In this document: positions 16,878 to 25,358 of the stretch, in pieces
How positions within the stretch are numbered: position 1 is the stretch's first letter
How the letters are laid out: every line of letters starts with the position of its first letter
From: Pelosinus fermentans DSM 17108
Lineage (GTDB): Bacteria; Bacillota; Negativicutes; DSM-13327
Assembly (NCBI RefSeq): GCF_000271485.2
Contig: NZ_AKVN02000001.1
Location: 2,939,501-3,003,500 of the forward strand
DNA length: 64,000 nucleotides
Reading direction: 5' to 3'
Program-made: the position numbers and the translations under genes
Notes under the pieces: model-generated
Seen by the model: the letters and a program-made list of their open reading frames with translations, nothing else
What the model was told of the DNA's origin: nothing
Database searches by the model: none

Positions 16878-18505
16878 AATAGTTCCATAGCCAGTTCACG
16901 CAGTTTATATTTTTGGATCTTGCCGCTGGCCGTTATCGGATAGTCTTCTACGAAGGCAATATACTTAGGTATCTTATAACGAGCTATGTTCTCTCGGCAA
17001 TACTCCTTAAGTTCCTCTTCTGTAATTGAATTTCCTGGTTTTATTTGGATAAATGCCATGACTTCCTCTCCATATTTTTCACTAGGTACTCCTACAACTT
17101 GCACATCTTTCACTTTAGGGTGCGTATAAATAAATTCCTCAATTTCACGTGGATAGATATTTTCTCCGCCGCGGATAATCATATCTTTTAATCGTCCTGT
17201 AATTTTACAATAACCATTTTCATCCATGACTGCTAGATCTCCGGTGTGCAGCCAACCATCATTATCAATAGCTGCAGCAGTCGCTTCGATCATTTTATAA
17301 TATCCCTTCATCGTGTTGTAACCTCGACAGCAAAGCTCGCCCTGTGTATTTACAGGTACTTCTTTTCCATTTTCCGGGTCAATTATTTTCACCTCTACAT
17401 TAGGCAGAGCTCGCCCTACAGTAGTCACCCGCAATTCCAGCGGGTCATCGGTTCTAGTCATGGTAATGCCCGGCGAGGCTTCAGTCTGACCATATGTGAT
17501 GGTGATTTCTCTAACTCCCATCTGATCTACAACTTTCTTCATTACCTCAATAGGACAAGGTGATCCAGCCATAATACCAGTCCGTAGAGACGAGGTATCA
17601 TATTTGTTTTTTTCCATTTCTTCTAGCTCCATTATGAACATCGTAGGTACTCCATGAACGGCTGTGCAACGTTCTTTTTCAATTATTTCAAGCACTTTGA
17701 TGGGATTGAACGCTACGATTGGAACCATTGTGGCACCAGATACTACACAAGCCATTGTTCCCAGTACACATCCAAAACAATGGAAAAAAGGAACAGGAAT
17801 ACATAATCGATCTTTTTCCGTGAAGTCCATACATTCTGCAAGACTGCAGGCATTGCCAATCAAGTTATTATGAGTGAGCATAACTCCTTTTGGAAAGCCT
17901 GTCGTCCCCGAAGTATACATCATACTAATCACATCATCCGAGTCTAGAGAATCTTCACGAACTGCCAGTTCCTCATCCGTTACTGTGCTTCCTATTTCAA
18001 TTAGTTCATTCCAGGTAAACATACCAGGATAGATATTTTCATCAATTACTATAATATTTCTCAAAAACGGCAATTTCTGTGATTTAAGTTCTCCTGGTTT
18101 GCAGTTATGAAGCTCAGGGCAAAGTTGATACAGCATACTGATATAGTCTGAGCTCTTCGTCCCTTTAATTAAGATAAGGGTAGTCGTATCCGACTGTTTT
18201 AATAAATACTCTAATTCAAATATCTTATAATTCGTATTTACTGTTACTAATACGGCTCCCATTTTGGCACTGCCAAATTGAGTAATCACCCACTGAGGCA
18301 CATTTGTAGCCCAGATGGCAATATGCTCTCCTTTTTGCACACCTAGTTTCATTAAACCTTTAGCAGCCTGATTGCAATCGTGACGGAAATCGTCGTAATT
18401 ATGCCGTAAATTAAGATCAGAATACACTAAGGCTTCTGTCTTCGCATTTTCTTTTGCCCTCAAATCAATTAACTGGCCTATGGTAATCTTGCCAAAATTT
18501 CTCAC
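16865..18505 (-). CDS. AMP-forming acyl-CoA synthetase
   Basis: A 546-residue adenylate-forming enzyme of the fatty/medium-chain acyl-CoA ligase group. It makes acyl-CoA from a carboxylic acid, ATP and CoA through an acyl-AMP. The core motifs are present: MMYTSGTTGFPKGVMLTH (P-loop), YGQTEASPG, GWLHTGDLAVMD, GRLKDMIIRGGENIYPREIE and the C-terminal catalytic lysine in ITASGKIQKYKLRE. The start is a GTG with GGAGGG eight bases upstream. The family resembles FadD/AlkK-like enzymes; chain length is not predictable. The oleate hydratase gene about 3 kb away also acts on fatty acids, but nothing links them transcriptionally. Confidence 0.92.
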   Translation of the reverse strand: MRNFGKITIGQLIDLRAKENAKTEALVYSDLNLRHNYDDFRHDCNQAAKGLMKLGVQKGEHIAIWATNVPQWVITQFGSAKMGAVLVTVNTNYKIFELEYLLKQSDTTTLILIKGTKSSDYISMLYQLCPELHNCKPGELKSQKLPFLRNIIVIDENIYPGMFTWNELIEIGSTVTDEELAVREDSLDSDDVISMMYTSGTTGFPKGVMLTHNNLIGNACSLAECMDFTEKDRLCIPVPFFHCFGCVLGTMACVVSGATMVPIVAFNPIKVLEIIEKERCTAVHGVPTMFIMELEEMEKNKYDTSSLRTGIMAGSPCPIEVMKKVVDQMGVREITITYGQTEASPGITMTRTDDPLELRVTTVGRALPNVEVKIIDPENGKEVPVNTQGELCCRGYNTMKGYYKMIEATAAAIDNDGWLHTGDLAVMDENGYCKITGRLKDMIIRGGENIYPREIEEFIYTHPKVKDVQVVGVPSEKYGEEVMAFIQIKPGNSITEEELKEYCRENIARYKIPKYIAFVEDYPITASGKIQKYKLRELAMELLGIR

Positions 18506-18548
18506 TATTATCTCCCTCCAAAGCTAAGAATAAGTTCCTTCCATCTAT

Positions 18549-18587
18549 AAAAAAACCCCATCCTAAATTCAGGATGAAGTTTTTTTC
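18549..18587 (-). terminator. Second terminator-like hairpin upstream of the acyl-CoA synthetase gene
   Basis: The stem CATCCT / AGGATG is flanked by GGGG-TTTTTTT on one strand and by T7 on the other. It insulates the synthetase gene from the gene ending at 18678. Confidence 0.65.
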
Positions 18588-18661
18588 TCTTAGCATCCAA
18601 ATTATTTAAGTTATATTATTCTATTCCACTTATTGTTTTATGTTAAATACTAATCAATATA

Positions 18662-18700
18662 AAAGAGCTGCCACTTTTCAAAAATCAGTGGCAGCTCTTT
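18662..18700 (-). terminator. Terminator of the MBL-fold hydrolase gene
   Basis: The 14-bp arms AAAGAGCTGCCACT / AGTGGCAGCTCTTT lie around an 11-nt loop that contains the stop codon at 18678. Confidence 0.7.
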
Positions 18701-19403
18701 GCGCTTTCTTCAATTGTAATCGATCTCCAGAAAAAATGGGACACCAGGAAGCAACAACGCTTCCCTTTGGGATAAATCCAGAAGGAGGACTCCATCTTTC
18801 GCCGCGAGTATGCATCGCTACTAATTGCTCTACATTAACTCTACTGCAGAATTCTTTCACCCCAATTGACCGATACTCTTCTAATCGACTATCCACAGGA
18901 AAGAAAGCCACATCCAATTGCAAGCCTTCTAATTTATCCATTTCTTTTTCAAAAAGATTCTGAGCTAACACTTGATTATATTTATGGTCCCATTTCCAAT
19001 GCCACCAATTTAAGTCACCAGCATGAAACAATCGCCATCCATCCACTTCAACTAAAAAAGAAACTCCCAGATCAGTAGAACCATAAGCTTTAACTTTCAA
19101 ATCCCCATGAATACTTGTTTCGTAAGGTCGCAGCCAAACAATTTTTTCAGGACGAATACCTACATTACCAATATCATCACTTAGAAAAAACGCGGCTACC
19201 TGATCCTGCCATGTACTTATGATCGGATTAAAATGATCATGATGACTATGAGAAGAAAATACATGAAGAAGCTTTCTCTTTTGTAACAGTTTGGCAATGG
19301 TATCTGAAGTATCTTGATAATAATCAAAAACCAATGTATGTTGTGCAGTTTGTACAACAAAACCGCTATTTTCCAAATAAATTATATCCATTTGCAATGG
19401 CAT
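18678..19403 (-). CDS. Metallo-beta-lactamase-fold hydrolase (UlaG-like)
   Basis: A 241-residue MBL-fold protein. The zinc motif is SHSHHDHF (HxHxDH), with a further aspartate in FHAGDLNWW and a histidine in VAMHTRGE. The strand-rich start IIYLENSGFVVQT is typical of the YcjG/UlaG-like branch, whose members hydrolyse lactones, phosphoesters or N-acyl bonds; the substrate here is unknown. The frame extends to 19490, overlapping the CsoR gene. The ATG at 19403 has GAGAGG at good spacing and gives the usual short N-terminus. It is probably co-transcribed with the CsoR-type repressor 67 bp upstream, which suggests metal- or persulfide-dependent expression. Confidence 0.82.
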   Translation of the reverse strand: MPLQMDIIYLENSGFVVQTAQHTLVFDYYQDTSDTIAKLLQKRKLLHVFSSHSHHDHFNPIISTWQDQVAAFFLSDDIGNVGIRPEKIVWLRPYETSIHGDLKVKAYGSTDLGVSFLVEVDGWRLFHAGDLNWWHWKWDHKYNQVLAQNLFEKEMDKLEGLQLDVAFFPVDSRLEEYRSIGVKEFCSRVNVEQLVAMHTRGERWSPPSGFIPKGSVVASWCPIFSGDRLQLKKAQRAATDF

Positions 19404-19470
19404 CCTAATTTCCTCTCGTTTAATCCATAAGCAGCCTAGTTTTGCAACATTACTGCTTCTTTCCGTCCAT

Positions 19471-19746
19471 TTATTTGATGTAACGATCAATTGCCTCCTG
19501 CAAATTCTTCAAGAACTTCTCCTGCTCGCCTTCTTGGACGGCATGAATCAGGCAGTGTTCCAGATGATCCTTAAGAATAAGCTTTGCAGTGTTATCAAGA
19601 GCTTTGCGCACAGCAGCAATCTGCAGCAATATTTCAGGGCAATCACGTTCTTCAACAGCCATCTGTTTCACGGCTCTAACATGACCTTCTATTCTAGCTA
19701 GTCTATTAATAATTTGCTTCTGATGAACATGTTTGTGGTTTTGCAT
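19471..19746 (-). CDS. CsoR/RcnR-family metal-sensing repressor
   Basis: A 91-residue all-helical repressor of the CsoR/RcnR/FrmR family. It shows the characteristic RLARIEGHVRAVKQM helix, DCPEILLQIAAVRKAL and KDHLEHCLIHA. The ligand set Cys (in RDC), His and Cys (in DHLEHC) matches Cu(I)-sensing CsoR rather than the nickel/cobalt RcnR pattern or the His-less persulfide sensor CstR. The ATG at 19746 follows GGAGGGG; an upstream frame to 19782 lacks a ribosome site. No copper ATPase or chaperone is nearby; the only partner is the MBL hydrolase downstream. Confidence 0.9.
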   Translation of the reverse strand: MQNHKHVHQKQIINRLARIEGHVRAVKQMAVEERDCPEILLQIAAVRKALDNTAKLILKDHLEHCLIHAVQEGEQEKFLKNLQEAIDRYIK

Positions 19747-19903
19747 AAAATACCCCTCCATGCTTTTTATTATATCTCTCATAGGGGGAATATCTCAAGA
19801 AAAATATAATATATGTTCTAAATCCTCTAATTTCAAAGGAAAAACAAACTTTTTGTAGAAGTTAAAACCTAGTTAATCAAGCCATAAAAGGAGTGCTAAA
19901 TCT

Positions 19904-20341
19904 ATGAAAAAGTTGATGATGTCAGTGGTATTACTTTGCCTATTCACTTTAGTAACTTCTAGTGTAAATGCTGGACCAGCCCCAAATCTATCAAGTATTC
20001 AGATTACGCACGTTGGTGCTGAAAATACGGATTGGATAGAAGTCCGAGACATCCCCAAAACAACCTTATATGGACAAAATTTTTATATGGCGGTTCGTTT
20101 TATTGGCTATCCTGATCCTAATCGCATTTTTTTATATCAAAATGGTAGTAAAATTCCAACAACTCTAGTTACCGAACCTTTTGCCAGAGAGGGCATTGGT
20201 AATCCTTATACTGGATGGGTATATCAATTTAAAGTCCCCATTTCCTATGGAAGTGGAACTATTGTAGTACAAGCTGACGGTATACGTGGCGGTACGTATT
20301 ATAGCACTATTTATGGAGTTAAATCTGTATATCAACCTTAA
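19904..20341 (+). CDS. Exported protein of unknown function
   Basis: A 145-residue product with a signal peptide (MKKLMMSVVLLCLFTLVTS, then SVNAG with probable cleavage after NA). The mature part has beta-strand periodicity and many Tyr, Gly and Pro residues (for example YGSGTIVVQADGIRGG), suggesting a small secreted beta-sandwich. No catalytic motif or recognised family. AAAGGAG lies 11 bases before the ATG. It is a single gene between divergent or convergent neighbours. Confidence 0.75.
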   Translation: MKKLMMSVVLLCLFTLVTSSVNAGPAPNLSSIQITHVGAENTDWIEVRDIPKTTLYGQNFYMAVRFIGYPDPNRIFLYQNGSKIPTTLVTEPFAREGIGNPYTGWVYQFKVPISYGSGTIVVQADGIRGGTYYSTIYGVKSVYQP

Positions 20342-20368
20342 GCTTATCAAAAGTAAAAGCTTAAGACT
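20336..20368. terminator. Hairpin between convergent genes
   Basis: CTTAAGCTT and AAGCTTAAG pair around about 12 nt at the 3' end of the exported-protein gene, followed by ACTCTTTT. The T-run is weak, so the terminator call is tentative. Confidence 0.4.
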
Positions 20369-21144
20369 CTTTTGAAGAAACGACTTTCATGTGTTCTGTC
20401 TTTAAGCTTAAGGTCAATAGTAATCCCATAAAATAAATCAATGCACCAAAGCAATACGCAGATGCAAAACCTCCATGATACTCAATCATCCATCCTGCAA
20501 GCCCTGGACCTAGCATTTGTCCTACAGCATAAAAGGCAGAGATAAAACCAATTGCCGCTGAAATATACTTTTGAGGAACCTGATGGGATGCCTTCACTTG
20601 AATTAAAGCAAGGATTCCCCCTATGGATGATCCCCAAATGACAGCAGATACAATAAAACTCACCACGTTGTGAAACATAAGAGGAATAAGATCTCCGGCG
20701 ATAGCCCAAAGCAAGGCTGTAATTAAGGTCCTTTGTGATCCTATTTTATCTGAAATTATTCCCCAAACCGGTCCTCCTGCAATGGCAAAAACTCCTGCTA
20801 CTGCAAAAATGCCTCCCGCAATGTTATCAGGAATGCCAAGTTCTATCATATAAACAGTTTGATACAAAATTGGAATTAAATATCCTACTCCTACAAGAAA
20901 ATACAGCCAGGCAATTTTAATCAATTCCTTATTGTGCAGCCATTTTGGTTTTTCCTCGCTGCTGTCTTTTTTATTTGTATGATTAGGATTCTTTAAAACC
21001 GGAATAGCAAGTATAATCACACCAAGAGAAACTGCCCCAAACAATAGCCATACTGCACGCCACCCCAGTTCAAGAAATTGTTTAACTATACTCGGAACCA
21101 AAATGCCATTTAAAAACATGCCAATTCCTGCCCCGCTCAATAAA
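20361..21144 (-). pseudogene. 5'-truncated MFS transporter remnant
   Basis: About 259 codons encode the C-terminal two thirds of a major facilitator transporter (roughly TM5-TM12). Typical pieces include GAGIGMFLNGIL, GGPVWGIISDKIGSQRT and GPGLAGWMIEYHG, resembling the YbfB/YjiJ-like branch. The intact family is near 390-400 residues, so about 130 residues with the first membrane segments are missing. The frame enters directly from the tail of a truncated AraC-type gene, with no ribosome site or ATG at the junction (the first possible codon is TTG). I read this as a deletion product. The remaining frame has no internal stop, so decay is recent. Confidence 0.78.
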
Positions 21145-21436
21145 ATACTCTTTCGGATTTACACCAAATTTTTTCCTGCTTTTAACTAAAAAACTCTCAC
21201 CTGCTAACATTCCTAATTGCGTTTTCATTCCTTGGAATGTCCATTGAAAGCCTTCTTCAAAGCAAAAAAACAAGTCAATATGAGGTGTCCGGGATATCCC
21301 CTGCACTTCCATTCTCTGCGAGAAATTCATATCCGCTGTTTTCAAAATTATATATTCTCCCAAATCCTTCACATACAGGACAATTTTCGTCCATTACATT
21401 TATCATTTCATATGGCTTCATCTGCATGTCAAACAT
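21145..21436 (-). pseudogene. AraC-family regulator remnant (internal deletion and frameshift)
   Basis: An ATG at 21436 with AGGGTG upstream starts a frame (MFDMQMKPYEMINVM) that runs into a stop. The sequence continues one frame over as GEYIILKTADMNFSQRM, then ISRTPHIDLFF and GFQWTFQGM, which look like the sensory domain of an AraC regulator. It then jumps from GESFLVKS directly to RKKFGVNPKEYF, the very end of an AraC DNA-binding domain. Most of both helix-turn-helix motifs are gone. Immediately after this the frame of the truncated MFS transporter begins. At least one single-base frameshift and two deletions are needed. A Fur-type box lies about 115 bp upstream, suggesting a former iron-uptake function. 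Confidence 0.65.
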
Positions 21437-21551
21437 TATCATCTCACCCTTTCAGAAATGTACTGCTAAACTTCCTATGAGCTATAACTAATTCAGGAGC
21501 CTTTAATCCTTATCTTAATTTCATGTAATTATTAATACTATGATAAGTAAT

Positions 21552-21566
21552 TGATATTAATTATCA
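21552..21566. promoter_or_regulatory. Fur-type box
   Basis: TGATATTAATTATCA matches the 7-1-7 Fur consensus TGATAATnATTATCA at 13 of 14 positions. It is 116 bp before the decayed AraC gene (minus) and 200 bp before the oleate hydratase start (plus). An overlapping second half-site (TGATAAGTAAT) precedes it. Confidence 0.6.
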
Positions 21567-21766
21567 TATAGATAGTAACAATCTTTACACTGAAAGTCAA
21601 TAAGATAACGCAATGGATTTATACTTTGGCATTTGTATAGTTTGTATTCTCTTATTATAAGGTTTCCAGCTTTTTCACATATTTTTATTAAGAATGTACA
21701 AACTTTATAATAGCTGTTATTACTGTGTTTCCCAAAATTAGGTTAATAGAAAATGGAGGCTTATCA

Positions 21767-23344
21767 ATGGCAAATCATGATACAAAAGCTTATCTTGTTG
21801 GGGCTGGTGTCGGTTCTCTGGCGGCCGCTGTTTATTTGATTCGAGATGGTTATTTCCCAGGAAAAAATATCCATATTTTCGAAGAAATGAACATTACAGG
21901 CGGAAGTTGCGATGGAACTGGTTCAGCAGGAAAGGGATATGTCCTGCGCGGAGGCAGAATGTTAAACGACGAAGCTTATGAATGCACTTGGGAACTTTTA
22001 AAGTTTATTCCTTCTATTACTGACCCTCAAATCTCTGTGAGAGATGAAATCATTGCTTTTGATAAAAAAGTACAAACCCATGCTAAAGCTAGGTTAGTCG
22101 ATGAAAATGGCAAAATAATAGATGTCAGTTCTATGGGTTTTAGCAACAAAGACAGAATGGATTTAATGAAACTTACCATTAGTCCGGAAGATGCTCTTAA
22201 AACCTACACGATTGAACAATGTTTTTCACCTTCCTTCTTTAAAACCAATTTTTGGTACATGTGGGCTACTACTTTTGCTTTTCAGCCTTGGCACAGTGCT
22301 ATCGAATTTAAGCGTTACCTCAATCGGTTCATGCACGAATTTCCTCGTATTCATACGTTAGCAGGCGTAACTCGAACCCCCTACAATCAGTATGATTCTA
22401 TTATATTGCCCATTATAAAATGGCTTGGAGGACAAGATGTCCATTTTGAAATGAATTGCAAGGTAACAGATCTTGATTTTAAGCCGTCACAAGAGGAAAA
22501 AACAATTGAGCGTATCCACTACTTAGATGCAGGAAAGCAAAAAGAAATAACGGTTCATAATACTGACTTGGTTTTTGTTACAAATGGCTCTATGACAGAA
22601 GGCTATAGTCTCGGATCTATGACCTCAGCCCCTCGCCTTGGATCCAAAGGTGCATCTTTTACATTGTGGGAAAACATTGTAAGAAAACAGCCTGATTTGG
22701 GTTCTCCATCTGTCTTTTCAGATCATATTGATAAATCCTTGTGGGAATCCTTTACGGTCACTTGTAAAGATCCTATATTCTTTGATTTAATGGAAAAGTT
22801 CTCAGGTAATTCATACGGTACAGGCGCTCTAGTAACTTTTAAAGATTCCAATTGGTTTATGTCTATTGTCTTAGCCTATCAGCCGCATTTTATCAATCAG
22901 CCTGAGAATATTAAAGTCTTTTGGGGCTATTCTTTATTTCCTAACAACATTGGTAACTATATACCAAAAAAGATGTCTGAATGTACAGGTGAGGAAATAT
23001 TAATTGAATTATGTTCTCATCTTAGATTCCACAAGCATATTCCCTTAATTCTTAAAACCTCTAACTGCATTCCCTGCATGATGCCATTTATAACCAGCCA
23101 GTTTATGCCACGGGTTAGAACAGACCGACCGGAAGTTATACCGAAAGGCTCAACCAATCTCGCTTTCCTAGGTCAATTCGCTGAAATGCCTGACGACGTT
23201 GTTTTTACTGTAGAATATTCTATTCGCTCAGCACAAATGGCCGTCTATTCTCTTCTCAAATTAAATAAGGAAGTTATACCTATCAACCAACATCAATATG
23301 ATGTGAGAATATTATTCGACACTTTTATCACTTCCTTTCGATAA
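21767..23344 (+). CDS. ohyA: Oleate hydratase (fatty acid 10-hydratase, MCRA family)
   Basis: A 525-residue FAD-dependent hydratase that adds water across the cis-9 double bond of unsaturated fatty acids to give 10-hydroxy acids. The N-terminus has the dinucleotide fold YLVGAGVGSLAAAVYLIRDG, followed by the family signatures FEEMNITGGSCDG, YVLRGGRMLNDEAYECTW and, late, the CMMPFITSQFMPR region. The ATG at 21767 follows GGAGG with seven bases; an upstream in-frame ATG at 21725 has no ribosome site. It is somewhat shorter than the roughly 590-residue enzymes. In bacteria this activity detoxifies unsaturated fatty acids. It is a single gene with its own terminator. Confidence 0.93.
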   Translation: MANHDTKAYLVGAGVGSLAAAVYLIRDGYFPGKNIHIFEEMNITGGSCDGTGSAGKGYVLRGGRMLNDEAYECTWELLKFIPSITDPQISVRDEIIAFDKKVQTHAKARLVDENGKIIDVSSMGFSNKDRMDLMKLTISPEDALKTYTIEQCFSPSFFKTNFWYMWATTFAFQPWHSAIEFKRYLNRFMHEFPRIHTLAGVTRTPYNQYDSIILPIIKWLGGQDVHFEMNCKVTDLDFKPSQEEKTIERIHYLDAGKQKEITVHNTDLVFVTNGSMTEGYSLGSMTSAPRLGSKGASFTLWENIVRKQPDLGSPSVFSDHIDKSLWESFTVTCKDPIFFDLMEKFSGNSYGTGALVTFKDSNWFMSIVLAYQPHFINQPENIKVFWGYSLFPNNIGNYIPKKMSECTGEEILIELCSHLRFHKHIPLILKTSNCIPCMMPFITSQFMPRVRTDRPEVIPKGSTNLAFLGQFAEMPDDVVFTVEYSIRSAQMAVYSLLKLNKEVIPINQHQYDVRILFDTFITSFR

Positions 23345-23345
23345 A

Positions 23346-23390
23346 AAAATGACTATGTAAGCAGATAATCTGCAATTACATAGTCATTTT
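23346..23390. terminator. Bidirectional terminator after oleate hydratase
   Basis: 15-bp arms AAAATGACTATGTAA / TTACATAGTCATTTT with T-runs on both strands (seven Ts on the minus strand). It ends the plus-strand hydratase gene and could also end the tiny minus-strand frame at 23389-23457. Confidence 0.85.
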
Positions 23391-23457
23391 AATTGTGTCT
23401 AACTATTTTAGCATCCTTAAACTTAAAAAGCGGAAACTGATCGTGAGCGTTGTTCAT
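23389..23457 (-). CDS. Possible 22-residue peptide gene
   Basis: An ATG at 23457 preceded by AGGAGAATAA opens 22 codons (MNNAHDQFPLFKFKDAKIVR, then HN) and stops right at a strong terminator with seven Ts on this strand. The ribosome site and terminator suggest a real short transcription unit. A frame this short could still arise by chance, and I recognise no family. Confidence 0.35.
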   Translation of the reverse strand: MNNAHDQFPLFKFKDAKIVRHN

Positions 23458-23608
23458 TTATTCTCCTAGTTCTTTAATATTTCAACTTTATTTATTTTAT
23501 TATTAAGAATTACATCCTTATATTCGATTTTATCTTGGTACCTCCTGTATTCACTTAGCATACAATAGAGTAAGTCACAAGGCTAAGCATGAAAAAGGAG
23601 GAATACTT

Positions 23609-23722
23609 ATGGGCTTCGGTGGTTTTGGTGGTAACGGACGCGGTGGTGGTAGCTTCATTATTATTATAGTGATCATTTTGCTATTCTTTTGTTGTTCCAA
23701 TGATGATTGTTCCTCTAGTTGT
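23609..23722 (+). CDS. Small Gly-rich membrane protein, YjcZ-like
   Basis: A 37-residue frame preceded by AAAGGAGGAATACTT. It has a glycine-rich start (MGFGGFGGNGRGGGSF), a hydrophobic span IIIIVIILLFF and a cysteine-rich tail (CCSNDDCSSC). This layout resembles the YjcZ/small sporulation protein group of Firmicutes, although the CCxxxxxCxxC tail is unusual. A T9 terminator follows at 23767-23798. It is too short for standard gene callers but well supported by the ribosome site, hydropathy and terminator. Confidence 0.7.
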
Positions 23723-23766
23723 TAATCAATTAAAAAAACTCATTCAACAAACTTCATCCCTCTTGC

Positions 23767-23798
23767 AACCACGTTACTATAAGCGTGGTTTTTTTTTG
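23767..23798 (+). terminator. Terminator after the small Gly-rich protein gene
   Basis: AACCACG / CGTGGTT hairpin followed by nine Ts. Confidence 0.88.
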
Positions 23799-23871
23799 CT
23801 AAAAAACGTTCAACGAAACCCCATACTACAATCAATATTAATGATTTTTCTCCATGAAATTCAAAATCAAT

Positions 23872-23902
23872 CAAAAAAATGGCACCTGCTGTATGCAGGT
23901 GC
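23872..23902 (-). terminator. Terminator of the MFS transporter gene
   Basis: GCACCTGC(A) / GCAGGTGC hairpin followed on the minus strand by CATTTTTTTG, 22 bp after the stop at 23925. Confidence 0.87.
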
Positions 23903-23924
23903 GGATAATTCTTAATGCAAATTA

Positions 23925-25100
23925 TTAACGATTTTCTTGTCGATATCCTCTCACATGATTTACATAAAATATAGCAAGAGGAATGATAACGATGAAACAA
24001 CTTCCCAAATACATCATCGGCAAACCAACTGAACTTGACAACATCCCTAGAAAAATGGCTCCACACCCCACACCCAAATCAAAAGCAGTCATTATTGTGC
24101 CATTTGCAACGCCACGCTGTAAAGCCCCTACTTTATTAATTGCCATTGTCAAGGCTGTTGGCTGGATTATACCAAAACCTACGCCAAATAAGACTGCAGA
24201 CATCATAAATAAAACAATTCCATTTGCAAAGAATAGCGATAAAAAGGATGCTGCTAATGCAGCAAATCCGATTGACATAATCTTTACAGGACCTTGCTGA
24301 TCAAGAATTTTCCCTGCATAGGGTCTGCTAAGAAAAAGAGCAGCAGCAAAGGCCAAAAAGTAGCTCCCTGGGTTTGCAATACCGATTTCTTTTCCGAAAA
24401 GCACAATGAAGGAAAGCACCCCGCTATATAACCCAGCTACAAAAAACATTATACTGGCAAAGGAAAAGACCTTGGGTTCAAATAAAATAATACTTTTCGT
24501 ATTTGCCGATTTATTTACAGCCTGATGCTCAATCCCCCAAGCACATAAAAATCCAACTGCAGCAAAACAAAAACTGATAATAAATAATATAGAAAATCCA
24601 AATCGTTGCAATATTTCTAACCCCAGCAAAGGACCCACGGCCATAGCAACGGTATTAGACAATCCATAATAACCGATTCCTTCCCCACGCCTAACTGCCG
24701 GAACAAGATCCGTTGCTGTTGTTCCAGAGGCGGTGGTAGCAAATCCCCAGAATATCCCATGAATCCCTCTCAATATAAACAATAACACTAAACTTGTCAC
24801 CCAATTGTATGCGAACATAGCCAAAGTCAAAAGAAGTAATGATAAGCGTAATATGGCTTTTCTCCCTAAGGTATCTAGTAAATGCCCAGCTAAAGGACGC
24901 GACAACACTGCTGCTAGAGCAAAAACGCCAAAAATATAGCCTACTATTTTAGTATCACCAGCAAGAACATCAGTGATAAATAAAGGCAGCGTCGGTAATA
25001 AACAGTAAAAACTCGTAAAGATAAACAAGTTGGACAAACAAAGTAAAAGAAAACTTTTCGTCCAAAGCTGAGGCGCTGCTGCTTCCTGTTTTATTATCAT
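23925..25100 (-). CDS. MFS transporter
   Basis: A 391-residue protein with about 12 hydrophobic segments. It has the MFS signature between TM2 and TM3 (GHLLDTLGRKAILRLSLLLL) and a weaker repeat (GKILDQQGPVKIM) between TM8 and TM9. It looks like a drug:proton antiporter or YfcJ/AraJ-like exporter; the substrate cannot be deduced. GGGGAGTGG lies directly before the ATG. It is monocistronic, divergent from the aldo/keto reductase gene. Unlike the remnant at 20361, this gene is full length. Confidence 0.88.
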   Translation of the reverse strand: MIIKQEAAAPQLWTKSFLLLCLSNLFIFTSFYCLLPTLPLFITDVLAGDTKIVGYIFGVFALAAVLSRPLAGHLLDTLGRKAILRLSLLLLTLAMFAYNWVTSLVLLFILRGIHGIFWGFATTASGTTATDLVPAVRRGEGIGYYGLSNTVAMAVGPLLGLEILQRFGFSILFIISFCFAAVGFLCAWGIEHQAVNKSANTKSIILFEPKVFSFASIMFFVAGLYSGVLSFIVLFGKEIGIANPGSYFLAFAAALFLSRPYAGKILDQQGPVKIMSIGFAALAASFLSLFFANGIVLFMMSAVLFGVGFGIIQPTALTMAINKVGALQRGVANGTIMTAFDLGVGCGAIFLGMLSSSVGLPMMYLGSCFIVIIPLAIFYVNHVRGYRQENR

Positions 25101-25358
25101 CCACTCCCCTCTTCCTATGGAAGATGCATGTATTCACAATATTTACTAAGAAGAATTTAATTCGCGGCTAATGGCTTATTCTCCTGCATTTTAACGATCT
25201 TTGCCTTTTCCTATGAATCATACCCAATCATTTTCGAAAAAATGGAAATAGAATACATTTAATTAGCGTTTCAAGGCAGGATTCATCTAGATTTTAACGA
25301 AATGGAAAATAAAAGTATCTGAGGGGATATTTTAAAGAAAATTTAAGGAGTGATTGTG

